DNA of 64,000 bases from Vibrio sp. NTOU-M3 (GCF_040869035.1 NZ_CP162101.1:496001-560000); one strand, 5' to 3'; shown: positions 44,670 through 53,319, counted from the first letter of the stretch. Program-made: numbers and translations. Notes: a model not told the origin generated them from the sequence alone.

Positions 44670-45407
44670 ATGAATTCTCAAACGTCAGCATTAAAGGAAA
44701 ACAGCGTAAATCCAACCAACTCGGAAAAGAGTGTAATAACTCTCAACAGTACCGATGCGCTCTCTATGGTTGAACATGGCAGTGAGCTTACCGTTGGTAT
44801 TACGACGCCAGTAGGAACAACTTTCCGCTGTAAAACAACGTTTATTGGTCTTCATTCAAACAATGTTGCACTCATCGAACTCCCCAAGATCTCCCATGAT
44901 GACCTCGAATTCTTCTTTCAAGAAGGTTTTTGGCTTGCGGTAAGAGCAATATCTCCGAGAGGCGAAGGTGCTGTCGTTCATTTTCGTAGCCAAATGCAAC
45001 ATATCTATAAGACGCCAATTGCCATGGCCGCGATTTCCGTACCACAAACGATGCAAGTAACTCAGCTTCGTAAAGAGCCAAGGTATGAAGTGAATTTGTT
45101 TGCAAAAGTTACGAGCGCGAATCATCGTTCAGACTGCGAAATCCGCGACCTATCTAAGAGTGGCTGCCGCTTTATTACACCACCATTGGCACGAACCTTC
45201 CAAGTGGGGGATCCCATTCAACTTGAAGTGTGTATCGGTACCCGAGCTGATTCAGCCCTTCCTCCTTTGCAAGGAACAGTATGCAACCTGCAGCGTTCCT
45301 TGCATTATGCAAGGTATGGCGTCGCATTTGATGACAATGGTAAGCACAACGCGAAATCACTCCTTGGGCAACTGAAATTTGATGGCACTAAATTAACCTT
45401 AAGATAG
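44670..45407 (+). CDS. PilZ-domain c-di-GMP-binding protein, YcgR-like
   Basis: 245 residues. An N-terminal PilZN/YcgR-like beta domain occupies about 30-125. The PilZ domain begins with RKEPRYEV near residue 133 (RxxxR motif) and has DLSKSGCRF near 160 ([D/N]xSxxG motif), the two c-di-GMP-contacting sites, both intact. No membrane segment. Family members act as brakes on flagella or as adaptors of polysaccharide or type IV pilus machines. Strong GGAGG site before ATG 44670. Stands near several GGDEF genes but on its own promoter. Confidence 0.92.
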   Translation: MNSQTSALKENSVNPTNSEKSVITLNSTDALSMVEHGSELTVGITTPVGTTFRCKTTFIGLHSNNVALIELPKISHDDLEFFFQEGFWLAVRAISPRGEGAVVHFRSQMQHIYKTPIAMAAISVPQTMQVTQLRKEPRYEVNLFAKVTSANHRSDCEIRDLSKSGCRFITPPLARTFQVGDPIQLEVCIGTRADSALPPLQGTVCNLQRSLHYARYGVAFDDNGKHNAKSLLGQLKFDGTKLTLR

Positions 45408-45921
45408 GTATATCTAAGGTGTAAATAAAACAGCAAAGATCAGAGAATAGAGACCAAAGTCCGTGTGTGCCATCATTACTATGATTCACAATAACGACCT
45501 TCCTATATATTTATAGTTTCTAAAGCTTTTGACTAAGTATTTATTAATAATTAGAACAAGAATATATTTATTATGCAGATATATAATACCTGATTTTTTC
45601 TCATATCAATTAAAATCATCCAATCAAAAACAAATTACTTTATTCATTTAACAAACTAGCGTATCTTTGTCTCTGCTCATCAAAATTAATTTACTTTATA
45701 AATAAAAATCACATATACCAATAAATATCCCAAAATATTATTTATAAATAAATTACATACAATAAAAAATCATTTACATAGTAAATAAGATTAAATGTAT
45801 TGATATTAAAGTCATTTATCACGTATGACTGGTAGAGTTCCATGTGGTTCTCTCTTATTTTGTGGGCCCCCTTCATCAAAGCGTGCAAGGCTTAATATTA
45901 TGTTTGGTGTGGCATACACTG

Positions 45922-46003
45922 ATCACCTCCCATCCTAGTCATGTGCATTGGCTGATAGGAGGTGGTGATGGCTAACTTTCGTATCTCAGTTACAGCATGC
46001 TAA
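45922..46003 (+). other. Hidden 11-codon ORF with ribosome site in a hairpin
   Basis: ATG 45968 opens an 11-residue frame, MANFRISVTAC, ending TAA at 46001-46003. A perfect AGGAGGT (45957-45963) lies five bases upstream, the best ribosome site in the area. It is paired with ACCTCC at 45925-45930; the surrounding GATCACCTCC (45921-45930) equals the anti-SD end of 16S rRNA. The local hairpin would hide the ribosome site until opened. Whether it is translated is unknown. Confidence 0.45.
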
Positions 46004-46128
46004 GTCGACAGAAATATCATCATTACATTTCTTATTTCCTATTTCTTAAGCTAAAAATTTATTTGTAGCTTTAGAGTTAAAGAGTTGTCTCTTCAAAACA
46101 ATAAATATAACAAGCATAGAGGTAAGAT

Positions 46129-46168
46129 AATTGTTAACTATATTTCAGATTTAATATAGTTGGCAATT
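46129..46168 (+). other. 16-bp hairpin just upstream of the epimerase start
   Basis: aattgttaactatatt (46129-46144) pairs along its whole length, with two G-U pairs, to aatatagttggcaatt (46153-46168) over an eight-base loop. It ends 14 bases before ATG 46183 and no Shine-Dalgarno lies in between, so it may control translation. Confidence 0.6.
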
Positions 46169-46182
46169 ACGAACATATTAAT

Positions 46183-47223
46183 ATGAAATACACATTGATA
46201 ACCGGGGTTGCTGGGGTTGTTGGTTTTGAGATTGCTCGACAACAAATTATCTCTGGTAATAATGTCATAGGTATTGATTTACTAAATGAAGAGACCAGAA
46301 CTATTCTGGAGAAAAAACATGACATTCAAGAACTCAATACCTTAGCCAAAATAAATAATGTCACATTTATTTTCTCTGAGCTCAATATAAAGAGCTCACA
46401 AATAGAAAACATATTCGAAAGGCATAAAATAAAGACCGTCATACATTGTGCCTCTCTCGTCCGTGATCGTGTTAGTGTCTTTAGTGCTGCGGAGTTTCTA
46501 GACAACAACGTTGTCGGTACTGCTCATTTACTTGAAGTGATTAAACAACACCCTTGGATAGAACATATTGTCTTCACGAGTACGCGCAGTGCGATAGGGG
46601 AAGCAAACTCTCCTGACGATCATCTCGATGAGACTAGCCCGTTTAGCCCGATTAACCCTTATGGCGCATCGAAGGCGAGTGTTGAGCATCTTCTCCATTC
46701 ATTTAGTGCTAATTATCAGATACCAATAACCATCTTCCGGCTAAATCCACAAATTTGTGACCGTCGAGATATGATGCCAAGAATTTTAATTGATGCCGCA
46801 TTGACTAGACAATCTATTGTGAAGTTTGGTGACGGCTCTGCAACTCGTGACTGGCTTGACGTAAGAGATACCGCTCGAGCAATCAATCTATGCTTATTAA
46901 ATCCTGAAGGGATACGCGTCTTCTGTATAGGAAATGAAAGGATGACAACACTTAATGAGCTAATATATCTGGTCGAAACTATGACGAGTCGAACAATCCA
47001 GTTAATCCATCAAGAAAACCCGGTTGGAGATGCAATACACAGTGGCATATTCTCTACTCAGAAAGCCCAAAGTGCACTCAATTGGAAGCCTGAGTTTTCA
47101 CTTGAACAATCACTCCTTCGCCTCATTGAGTTGAGAGCAAGCCAAATACTCGAGAAAAAGCGATTATCTCATAAGAGCGTTAATAACAGAGGTGAACGTC
47201 TTTATATAGAAAATGCATATTAG
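46183..47223 (+). CDS. NAD-dependent epimerase/dehydratase (extended SDR)
   Basis: 346 residues. N-terminal GVAGVVGFEIARQ is the GxxGxxG NAD-binding loop; FTSTRSAIGEA holds the catalytic Ser/Thr strand; NPYGASKASVEHLLHSF is the YxxxK active site near residue 160. FGDGSATRDWLDVRDTARA is the usual substrate-side segment of UDP-sugar epimerases. The C-terminal half is slightly divergent. No sugar-nucleotide or polysaccharide genes are adjacent; it sits alone behind a 775-base AT-rich region, consistent with acquisition or a moved gene. No clear ribosome site in front of the ATG. The sugar is unknown. Confidence 0.88.
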   Translation: MKYTLITGVAGVVGFEIARQQIISGNNVIGIDLLNEETRTILEKKHDIQELNTLAKINNVTFIFSELNIKSSQIENIFERHKIKTVIHCASLVRDRVSVFSAAEFLDNNVVGTAHLLEVIKQHPWIEHIVFTSTRSAIGEANSPDDHLDETSPFSPINPYGASKASVEHLLHSFSANYQIPITIFRLNPQICDRRDMMPRILIDAALTRQSIVKFGDGSATRDWLDVRDTARAINLCLLNPEGIRVFCIGNERMTTLNELIYLVETMTSRTIQLIHQENPVGDAIHSGIFSTQKAQSALNWKPEFSLEQSLLRLIELRASQILEKKRLSHKSVNNRGERLYIENAY

Positions 47224-47260
47224 CGATAGCTAAATATGTGAATAACAGTTCTACACTTAA

Positions 47261-47288
47261 AAAAAGCTCTGCAGTGCAGAGCTTTTTT
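47261..47288. terminator. Bidirectional terminator between the epimerase and gltS
   Basis: aaaaagctctgc (47261-47272), loop agt, gcagagcttttt (47276-47287), T runs on both strands. Confidence 0.92.
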
Positions 47289-47293
47289 ATGTG

Positions 47294-48520
47294 TTAACCG
47301 ATGAAGGAAATATATCCCTGTAGAATAATCAGGTTCACAATATCAATGAAGAATGCACCGACAATCGGTACTACCATGAAAGCTTGTGGAGAAGGACCAA
47401 ATTTATTGACTAGAGAGCCCATATTCATCACTGCTGTCGGTGTTGCACCTAATCCAAAACCACAATGTCCACCAGCCATGACCGCTGCATCATAATTTGA
47501 ACCCATAACCTTAAATGTAACGAAGTAGGTAAAGATACCCAGTACACAAGATTGTACCGCCAAAATCACGAGGAAAGGCACCGCTAAATCGAAGATATTC
47601 CACAACTTCAAACTCATCAGAGCCATGGCTAAGAATAGAGACAATGAAACCGTGCCTAAAATATCGACTGTTTCGGTATCAATGGTTCTCACCTTGGTCA
47701 CTTCTAAAATATTGGTGATAAACACACCAATAAACAGCGCATAAACAAAGTCTGGGATCATAAGCCAGCTAATTTCAAATGTGCTTACCCATTGTTCTAG
47801 ATACTTCGCACCAGTTACGCAAATCAACAGGATGAACAAAACCTCAATCACTTTTTTTGCAGTAACTTTGTCTTCTTCATATTCGTTGTAAGTCACTACT
47901 TCGGGGTGACGTTGATGGGTGTGTACACCTCGTCCATAGACTGATTCCAACTCGTGCTTGTCAATCAGCTTTTGCGCGACAGGGCTACCGATGATACCGC
48001 CAATGATCAAGCCAAAGGTTGCAGATGCCATTGCAATTTCTAGTGTATTAGACAAACCATAGGTATCCGCAAATGTTTGAGACCAAGCCGCCCCTGTCCC
48101 GTGGCCACCTGATAGGGTTATCGAACCCGCAATTAAGCCCATCAATGGATCCAGCCCTAAAGCCGTTGCCAGTGACACCCCTACTCCATTTTGAATAATG
48201 ATGTAGAACGATGCGACTGCAAGGAAAAGGAAAACCTTAGCACCACCTTTCATAAGCTGTGTATAGTTTGCCGCCAAACCAACGGTGCTAAAGAACATCA
48301 GCATGAAAGTGTTTTGCAAAGGAAGAGAAAACTCCAGATCAATGCCATTGAAATGCATGAGCGTAATAGCAACCGCGACAATCAATCCACCCACAATTGG
48401 TTCAGGAATGTTGAATTTCCTCAAAATGGGCAGCTTCTCTTTTACGAAATGCCCTAAAAACAACACACCAATTGCGATTAAGAAAGATTCTAGCGTTTCA
48501 ATTGAAATTACGTGATTCAT
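47294..48520 (-). CDS. gltS: Sodium/glutamate symporter
   Basis: 408 residues, the usual GltS length, about ten to twelve helices. GVLFLGHFVKEKLPILRKFNIPEPIVGG near the start is a GltS signature (given here only in part), followed by glycine-rich re-entrant segments such as GSITLSGGHGTGAAWSQTF and its inverted-repeat partner MAGGHCGFGLGATPTAVMN. These two GG loops form the binding site. Imports L-glutamate with Na+. ATG 48520 is preceded by AGAGGT. The gene lies downstream of the Qrr RNA on the same strand, about 300 bases beyond its terminator. Confidence 0.95.
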   Translation of the reverse strand: MNHVISIETLESFLIAIGVLFLGHFVKEKLPILRKFNIPEPIVGGLIVAVAITLMHFNGIDLEFSLPLQNTFMLMFFSTVGLAANYTQLMKGGAKVFLFLAVASFYIIIQNGVGVSLATALGLDPLMGLIAGSITLSGGHGTGAAWSQTFADTYGLSNTLEIAMASATFGLIIGGIIGSPVAQKLIDKHELESVYGRGVHTHQRHPEVVTYNEYEEDKVTAKKVIEVLFILLICVTGAKYLEQWVSTFEISWLMIPDFVYALFIGVFITNILEVTKVRTIDTETVDILGTVSLSLFLAMALMSLKLWNIFDLAVPFLVILAVQSCVLGIFTYFVTFKVMGSNYDAAVMAGGHCGFGLGATPTAVMNMGSLVNKFGPSPQAFMVVPIVGAFFIDIVNLIILQGYISFIG

Positions 48521-48820
48521 ATAACCTCTTTATTGTTTTTCACTCATCTTCCTTAACGAGCAAGAGCAGACTTAGCTGGCTCTTAAAATTAGTACGGATT
48601 TTCTAGTCGAAAAGTATCCTCTGTATGGTGGCTCAACCACGCTCGACAAACAGATTAAACGCCCGTGTTAATTGGGCAGGGAAAAAGAAAGCGGGCATTA
48701 TTAAAAAGTTCTGGGGGGTTTGTCGAGTTTATTGCCGAAATTCTCAATCTGCAGAGTGTAAACTTTGGCAAGGTCTTACCTATGAGAAAGGGAATGTATG
48801 CTATACGCCAACCAAAAGGC

Positions 48821-48927
48821 AAAAAAAAAGCCAAACGCAATAAGGCATTTGGCATATATTTTTGTGTGAACAAAGTTATTCACTAACAACGTCAGTTGGT
48901 TAGGTGACCCTCGGCTTAATAAGGGTC
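48821..48927 (-). ncRNA. qrr: Qrr quorum-sensing regulatory small RNA
   Basis: About 107 nt on the minus strand, starting GACCCTTATTAAGCCGAGGG at 48927. Next is the conserved core GTCACCTAACCAACTGACG then TTGTTAGTGAA, which pairs with luxR-type and other mRNAs in Qrr family members; one base differs from the common AGCC. The terminator stem GCCAAATGC/GCGTTTGGC ends in nine T (48829-48821). Qrr RNAs act with Hfq and are made at low cell density by phosphorylated LuxO and sigma-54. The promoter and sites upstream agree. The gene is intergenic, between gltS and the DUF368 gene; the qrr number cannot be assigned here. Confidence 0.95.
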
Positions 48928-48938
48928 AATGTTACTAG

Positions 48939-48955
48939 AGCACGAAGCGTGCCAA
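48939..48955 (-). promoter_or_regulatory. Sigma-54 promoter of qrr
   Basis: TTGGCACGCTTCGTGCT reads toward the RNA on the minus strand. It has the invariant GG, ten bases, then GC pattern of the -24/-12 elements, ending about a dozen bases before the predicted first base of the RNA. Confidence 0.9.
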
Positions 48956-49015
48956 CTTTGAAATACATAAAAAGACGAATAAATCGGCAATATGAAACCA
49001 AACCCAAGCATTAGT

Positions 49016-49052
49016 TTGCAAATTGCAAATGCATATTGCAACAACGTTGCAA
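49016..49052. promoter_or_regulatory. Cluster of LuxO-type binding sites
   Basis: TTGCAAATTGCAA (49016-49028) is a perfect match to TTGCA-N3-TGCAA. ATGCATATTGCAA (49029-49041) matches with one change. A further TTGCAA-CAACG-TTGCAA lies at 49036-49052. The cluster lies about 90-125 bases upstream of the RNA start, the right distance for an activator of a sigma-54 promoter. Confidence 0.85.
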
Positions 49053-49162
49053 ATCAATACTCAACTGTTCACATATACATACAAGTTATTTGGATCGTTT
49101 TCGTACTTTTTTGACATCAGAGTCGGTATACTCCGCACATCTTCCCTAACAAACCACAGAGA

Positions 49163-50083
49163 ATGAATTACTTTAGTACTTTCTTAAAAGGCATGGCGAT
49201 GGGCGCTGCCGACGTTGTACCAGGAGTTTCCGGCGGTACGATTGCATTTATTACGGGTATTTACGACACGTTGCTTGAGAGCATTCGTCGTGTAAATCCG
49301 AGTGTTTTAAAAATTTGGAAGAATGAGGGATTCTCAGCGGCTTTTAACCATATCAATGGTTTTTTCCTTATTGCATTATTTGGTGGCATACTCACCAGCA
49401 TTGCGACCTTGGCTCGCTTAATTTCATGGTTACTAGAGACGCACCCAATTCCATTGTGGTCGTTTTTCTTTGGCTTGATCTTGGTGTCGGTTTACCACAT
49501 TCTACGTCAGGTCGAACACAAAACACTGAGCCGGTTCTTGCTGTTATGTCTTGGAATCGCGTTTGCCTACAGCATCACTGTGCTTAAACCACTGCAATTA
49601 GAGCCAACCACATTTAATATTATTCTGGCAGGCTCTATTGCAATATGTGCCATGATCCTTCCTGGTATCTCTGGAAGTTTCATTCTGCTACTTATTGGCA
49701 TGTACGCACCTGTATTAGGCGCAGTCAAAGGAATGGACATCCAAGTGCTTGCACTATTTTTGGTTGGTTGTGTCACGGGTTTACTGGCCTTTTCTCACGT
49801 GCTTTCTTGGTTGCTTAAGAACTATCGCGATTTTGCGTTAATGTTCCTGACTGGCTTAATGATAGGTACATTACCGAAAATTTGGCCTTGGAAAGAAACA
49901 CTGACATGGCGCACGAACTCGAAAGGGGAAATGGTACCCTTAACGCAGCACAACTTATCTCCCTTTGATTTTGAAAGCATCACTTCACAACCCGCTCAAC
50001 TTGGTTTGGCGATTGTATTGATGTTCTGTGCCATAGCATTGGTACTTGGCTTAGAAAAGTTTGCTGAAAAGCACGACATCTAA
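49163..50083 (+). CDS. popT: DUF368 polyprenyl-phosphate translocase, PopT-like
   Basis: 306 residues, about eight to ten membrane helices. Signature GMAMGAADVVPGVSGGTIAFI near the start (residues 10-29), mirrored by ICAMILPGISGSFILLLIGM in the second half; the paired GVSGG/GISGS loops are typical of the family. Family knowledge: V. cholerae PopT and related DUF368 proteins recycle undecaprenyl phosphate across the inner membrane, with benefit at alkaline pH. Adjacent to a Qrr gene but divergent from it. A TATACT at 49127-49132 could be its -10 element. Confidence 0.9.
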   Translation: MNYFSTFLKGMAMGAADVVPGVSGGTIAFITGIYDTLLESIRRVNPSVLKIWKNEGFSAAFNHINGFFLIALFGGILTSIATLARLISWLLETHPIPLWSFFFGLILVSVYHILRQVEHKTLSRFLLLCLGIAFAYSITVLKPLQLEPTTFNIILAGSIAICAMILPGISGSFILLLIGMYAPVLGAVKGMDIQVLALFLVGCVTGLLAFSHVLSWLLKNYRDFALMFLTGLMIGTLPKIWPWKETLTWRTNSKGEMVPLTQHNLSPFDFESITSQPAQLGLAIVLMFCAIALVLGLEKFAEKHDI

Positions 50084-50086
50084 AGC

Positions 50087-50116
50087 AAAAAGGCAGAGCT
50101 CAAGCTCTGCCTTTTT
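50087..50116. terminator. Bidirectional terminator after popT
   Basis: aaaaggcagagct and agctctgcctttt around a two-base centre (50087-50116), T runs on both strands. Serves the convergent hydrolase gene too. Confidence 0.92.
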
Positions 50117-50126
50117 CATATCTACC

Positions 50127-51104
50127 TTACAAGACTCGGTTTCGAGTGGGTAAGAACACTTCTCCTAACATGCACCTCACACTTCCCCCTCCAATATTTT
50201 CAATGGTCGAAACATCAAAAGGTAGTAGCTTACCGTGGCTGGATAACTGTCCTTTCTGCGACGGCGAAAATGCATCATAAGCAGACTTAGACATTGCAAT
50301 TACTTTGTCACCATTCACCGTTTCGAGTTGCAAGAGATTACCGCAAAACTGATTCATTTGATCGATAGAGATAGAGATCACTTGCTTGTCTTTAGCCAAC
50401 GACTTGACAACAAAACGCCGCTCAAACTCAGGGATCACTTCATCACAAATAACACAGAAATGTTCGCCAATCGCCATCATCACATTAGTGTGATAAATCG
50501 GGTGTCCGGATGGTAATGCAGTTTGGAAAGAGACAACACGCGAATACCCGATTCTTTCAGCATAGTCTTCAAGTACTTCACGATCACACCGTTGTGACAA
50601 CGCGGCATAGATCGTTTTATTTACATGGTCTTTAACCATCACACCAGTACTTTCCAAATGCGCATCATCCTTGAGGTATGAAGTAAGATCATCTTGTCGC
50701 TTCACGACGCGACCAGCTTGATTTAACGCAACAATTAAACTTTCAGAACGCACTTCTTGTTGTCGATTTGGGCATGCCATAGGGAAAGCAAAAAATTCGC
50801 CAGCCAAAGTCGTACTGAACCAATTATTAGGGAATACAGCATCTGGCGTTTCAACCTCACTTTCCGGGTAGTCAAATTCCACGACTTGAATACCTTCACG
50901 GCGCAAAGACGCCACCATTGCATCAAACTCAACCATCGCTTGGCGGCGGATCTGCGCATCCGTTAAGTCGACATGATGTTGGAACTCGTTATCTTTTGCT
51001 GTTTCCGCATTGAACTTAAACTCTTTTGGCGGAACCATCACAACACAATTTGCATTCTGTACTGAAATAGATTCATTTTTCAGATGGGTTTGCTGTTTCA
51101 ACAT
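50127..51104 (-). CDS. ctlX: Arginine deiminase-related hydrolase (CtlX type)
   Basis: 325 residues from ATG 51104. An upstream in-frame start would add 33 residues with no conserved features. Guanidino-group-modifying enzyme motifs: PDAVFPNNWFST (Asp/Asn site), HLESTGVMV, SGHPIYHTNVMM with the catalytic His and GGGSVRCMLGE with the nucleophilic Cys near the C-terminus. Such enzymes hydrolyse citrulline, arginine or dimethylarginine-like substrates. The substrate here is inferred from the family name only. The proline genes downstream are on the same strand but not contiguous. Confidence 0.85.
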   Translation of the reverse strand: MLKQQTHLKNESISVQNANCVVMVPPKEFKFNAETAKDNEFQHHVDLTDAQIRRQAMVEFDAMVASLRREGIQVVEFDYPESEVETPDAVFPNNWFSTTLAGEFFAFPMACPNRQQEVRSESLIVALNQAGRVVKRQDDLTSYLKDDAHLESTGVMVKDHVNKTIYAALSQRCDREVLEDYAERIGYSRVVSFQTALPSGHPIYHTNVMMAIGEHFCVICDEVIPEFERRFVVKSLAKDKQVISISIDQMNQFCGNLLQLETVNGDKVIAMSKSAYDAFSPSQKGQLSSHGKLLPFDVSTIENIGGGSVRCMLGEVFLPTRNRVL

Positions 51105-51411
51105 TGCTACAAACTCGTTATTCTCACTAGATAATCGCAATTGTAAGCATAATGTTAAAATAACATTTACTGAATTATCGTTAATGATGGCAGTTAGGTT
51201 CAATTATTTTACTGCAAACAAGCCAAGCAGCAGTAAATATTACTGCGTATATCAATTTGCAATGCATAATATCGGATAATATGCATAACAAAGAATAAGT
51301 TTTGCAAATTCACTGGTTACAATTTGTACGTCAACGGTATACCATATCTTCACCCTTCTCCAAATGGACAAGTGCATACCAATCAATCACTTAAAACGCT
51401 TAGGAATTAGC
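51105..51411. promoter_or_regulatory. Divergent non-coding region between ctlX and the ABC exporter
   Basis: AT-rich, with alternating TGCAT/ATGCA-like short palindromes around 51255-51285. No gene seen; the promoters for both genes must lie here. Confidence 0.4.
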
Positions 51412-53265
51412 ATGTTTAAACGATTCGAGGGTTTCACCAAACCTTTTCCCGATCAAGAACCCACACAGCCACCATCAGGGATCTTTGCCTTCTGCCGACA
51501 CTATACAAGAGGCTTTGAAGGGCCGCTTATTCTGATGTCTTTGTTAGCCACCATTGTCGCTATTGTAGAAGTCTCTCTTTTTGGTGCGATGGGCAACTTG
51601 GTTGACTGGTTATCACAAAGTAACCCTGAGACATTCTGGCAAGACAATCGTAGTGAACTCATTTTCTACAGCCTTCTATTATTGGTTGTCATGCCTGTTC
51701 TTGTGATTGGATACTCGCTACTTGTTCATCAAACGCTGTTGGGGAACTACCCGATGTCTGTACGTTGGTTGGCTCACCGTTACTTACTCAAACAAAGCGT
51801 GAACTTCTATCAAGATGACTTCGCTGGCCGAGTCGCCACGAAAGTGATGCAAACCTCTCTTGCTGTTCGTGAAACCGTCATGAAGACCATGGATGTCTTT
51901 GTCTATGTGTCAGTTTATTTCACTTCAATGGTGTTTTTACTTGCACAAGCAGACTGGCGATTAATGATCCCAATGCTGTTGTGGCTCTGCGCTTACGTAG
52001 GTATCCAGGTTTATTTTGTTCCTAAGTTGAAAAAAGTCGCGACACAACAAGCCGATGCGCGTTCAACCATGACTGGACGTATCGTCGACAGTTATACCAA
52101 CATCACGACCGTTAAGTTGTTTTCACACAGCAAACGTGAAACCGAATATGCTGAAGAAGGCATGCAGGGTTTCCTTAAAACTGTCTACCATCAAATGAGG
52201 CTAGTGACTGGTTTCGATGTCGCGGTAGAGATCACTAACTATATATTGGTGTTTTCGGTTGGTGCACTGTCTATTTATCTATGGATGGATGGTTCCATCA
52301 CCATCGGTGCCATTGCGGTTGCCATTAGCTTAGCACTGCGCCTTAACGGGATGTCAATGTGGATCATGTGGGAAGTTGGTGCGCTATTTGAGAACATGGG
52401 TACCGTTGTTGACGGTATAAAAACATTATCAAAACCGATTGATATTGAAGATAAAAAAGATGCGAAGCCACTTCAAGTTACGCAAGGTGGTATTGAGTTT
52501 GATAATGTGAGTTTCCATTACGGAGACAAAAAGAAAGGTGTGATCAGCAACCTTAATCTGAACATTCAACCCGGAGAGAAAGTCGGCTTGGTAGGACGCT
52601 CAGGCGCAGGAAAATCAACCTTGGTTAATCTATTGCTTCGCTTCCATGATGTTGAAGAAGGGTGCATTAAGATCGATGGACAAACTATTTCAAACGTTCG
52701 TCAAGATTCACTACGTGCTCAAATCGGCATGGTGACACAAGACACGTCTTTGTTGCACCGCTCTATCCGAGACAACATTTTGTATGGCAATCCTGATGCA
52801 ACAGAGGAAGAACTGCTTCGAGCAACCAAGCAAGCACATGCACACGAGTTTATCGAAACACTCAACGACCCATTTGGCAATGTGGGTTATGACGCCCAAG
52901 TCGGCGAACGTGGCGTTAAACTGTCGGGAGGACAGCGCCAGCGTATTGCTATCTCCCGGGTACTATTAAAAGACGCCCCATTACTGGTCTTGGATGAAGC
53001 AACTTCAGCACTCGATTCCGAAGTTGAGGCGGCGATTCAAGAAAGCCTCAATGAGTTAATGGAAGGAAAAACAGTTATTGCAATTGCCCACCGCCTGTCG
53101 ACGATCGCTGCAATGGACCGTCTAATCGTTCTTGATAACGGCCAAATTGCTGAGCAAGGTACCCATCAGGAGTTGATCAATAACAAAGGCATATATGCTC
53201 AACTCTGGGCACACCAGACTGGAGGTTTTATTGGCGATGAGGCCATAGAAAAACAAAGTGCTTAA
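51412..53265 (+). CDS. MsbA-like ABC exporter (fused permease and ATPase)
   Basis: 617 residues from ATG 51412 (TTAGGAATTAGC upstream); an earlier in-frame ATG at 51364 has no ribosome site. Six membrane helices at about 45-330, then the ATPase: Walker A GRSGAGKSTL near 396, Q-loop TQDTSLLHRSIRDNILYG, signature LSGGQRQRIAISR near 505, Walker B LLVLDEATSALDSE. Acts as a homodimer exporting lipids or drugs; the substrate is not deducible. A terminator follows. Confidence 0.92.
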   Translation: MFKRFEGFTKPFPDQEPTQPPSGIFAFCRHYTRGFEGPLILMSLLATIVAIVEVSLFGAMGNLVDWLSQSNPETFWQDNRSELIFYSLLLLVVMPVLVIGYSLLVHQTLLGNYPMSVRWLAHRYLLKQSVNFYQDDFAGRVATKVMQTSLAVRETVMKTMDVFVYVSVYFTSMVFLLAQADWRLMIPMLLWLCAYVGIQVYFVPKLKKVATQQADARSTMTGRIVDSYTNITTVKLFSHSKRETEYAEEGMQGFLKTVYHQMRLVTGFDVAVEITNYILVFSVGALSIYLWMDGSITIGAIAVAISLALRLNGMSMWIMWEVGALFENMGTVVDGIKTLSKPIDIEDKKDAKPLQVTQGGIEFDNVSFHYGDKKKGVISNLNLNIQPGEKVGLVGRSGAGKSTLVNLLLRFHDVEEGCIKIDGQTISNVRQDSLRAQIGMVTQDTSLLHRSIRDNILYGNPDATEEELLRATKQAHAHEFIETLNDPFGNVGYDAQVGERGVKLSGGQRQRIAISRVLLKDAPLLVLDEATSALDSEVEAAIQESLNELMEGKTVIAIAHRLSTIAAMDRLIVLDNGQIAEQGTHQELINNKGIYAQLWAHQTGGFIGDEAIEKQSA

Positions 53266-53290
53266 GCTGGCAACCTAAACGACCAAACAG

Positions 53291-53319
53291 AGGCAGATCA
53301 TATGATCTGCCTTTATTTT
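53291..53319 (+). terminator. Rho-independent terminator of the ABC exporter gene
   Basis: aggcagatc (53291-53299), loop atat, gatctgcct (53304-53312), followed by TTTATTTT. Confidence 0.85.

Larger units (their letters stand above)
45408..46182 (+). other. 775-base structured AT-rich region
   Basis: The first 400 bases are very AT-rich with no coding signal. From about 45827 the base composition rises and the region becomes structured: agtcat (45812-45817) with atgact (45827-45832), an imperfect palindrome near 45836-45853, an SD-sequestering hairpin at 45922-45969, another small hairpin downstream, and a 16-base-pair hairpin at 46129-46168. No known RNA family was recognised. It may be a long 5' leader of the epimerase gene or hold a small RNA. 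Confidence 0.45.

Noticed and set aside
44538..44681. N-terminal extension of the small GNAT protein
   Set aside because: Hydrophobic stretch unlike the family, whereas ATG 44537 has AGGAG at ideal spacing and gives the usual length.
45921..45930. GATCACCTCC as a remnant of a 16S rRNA gene
   Set aside because: Only ten bases match; the flanks do not resemble rRNA, and pairing with a nearby SD explains the sequence.
48625..48886. Short open reading frames on both strands over the Qrr gene and its terminator
   Set aside because: They lie across an RNA gene with clear promoter, core and terminator, have low-complexity Lys-rich products and no ribosome sites.
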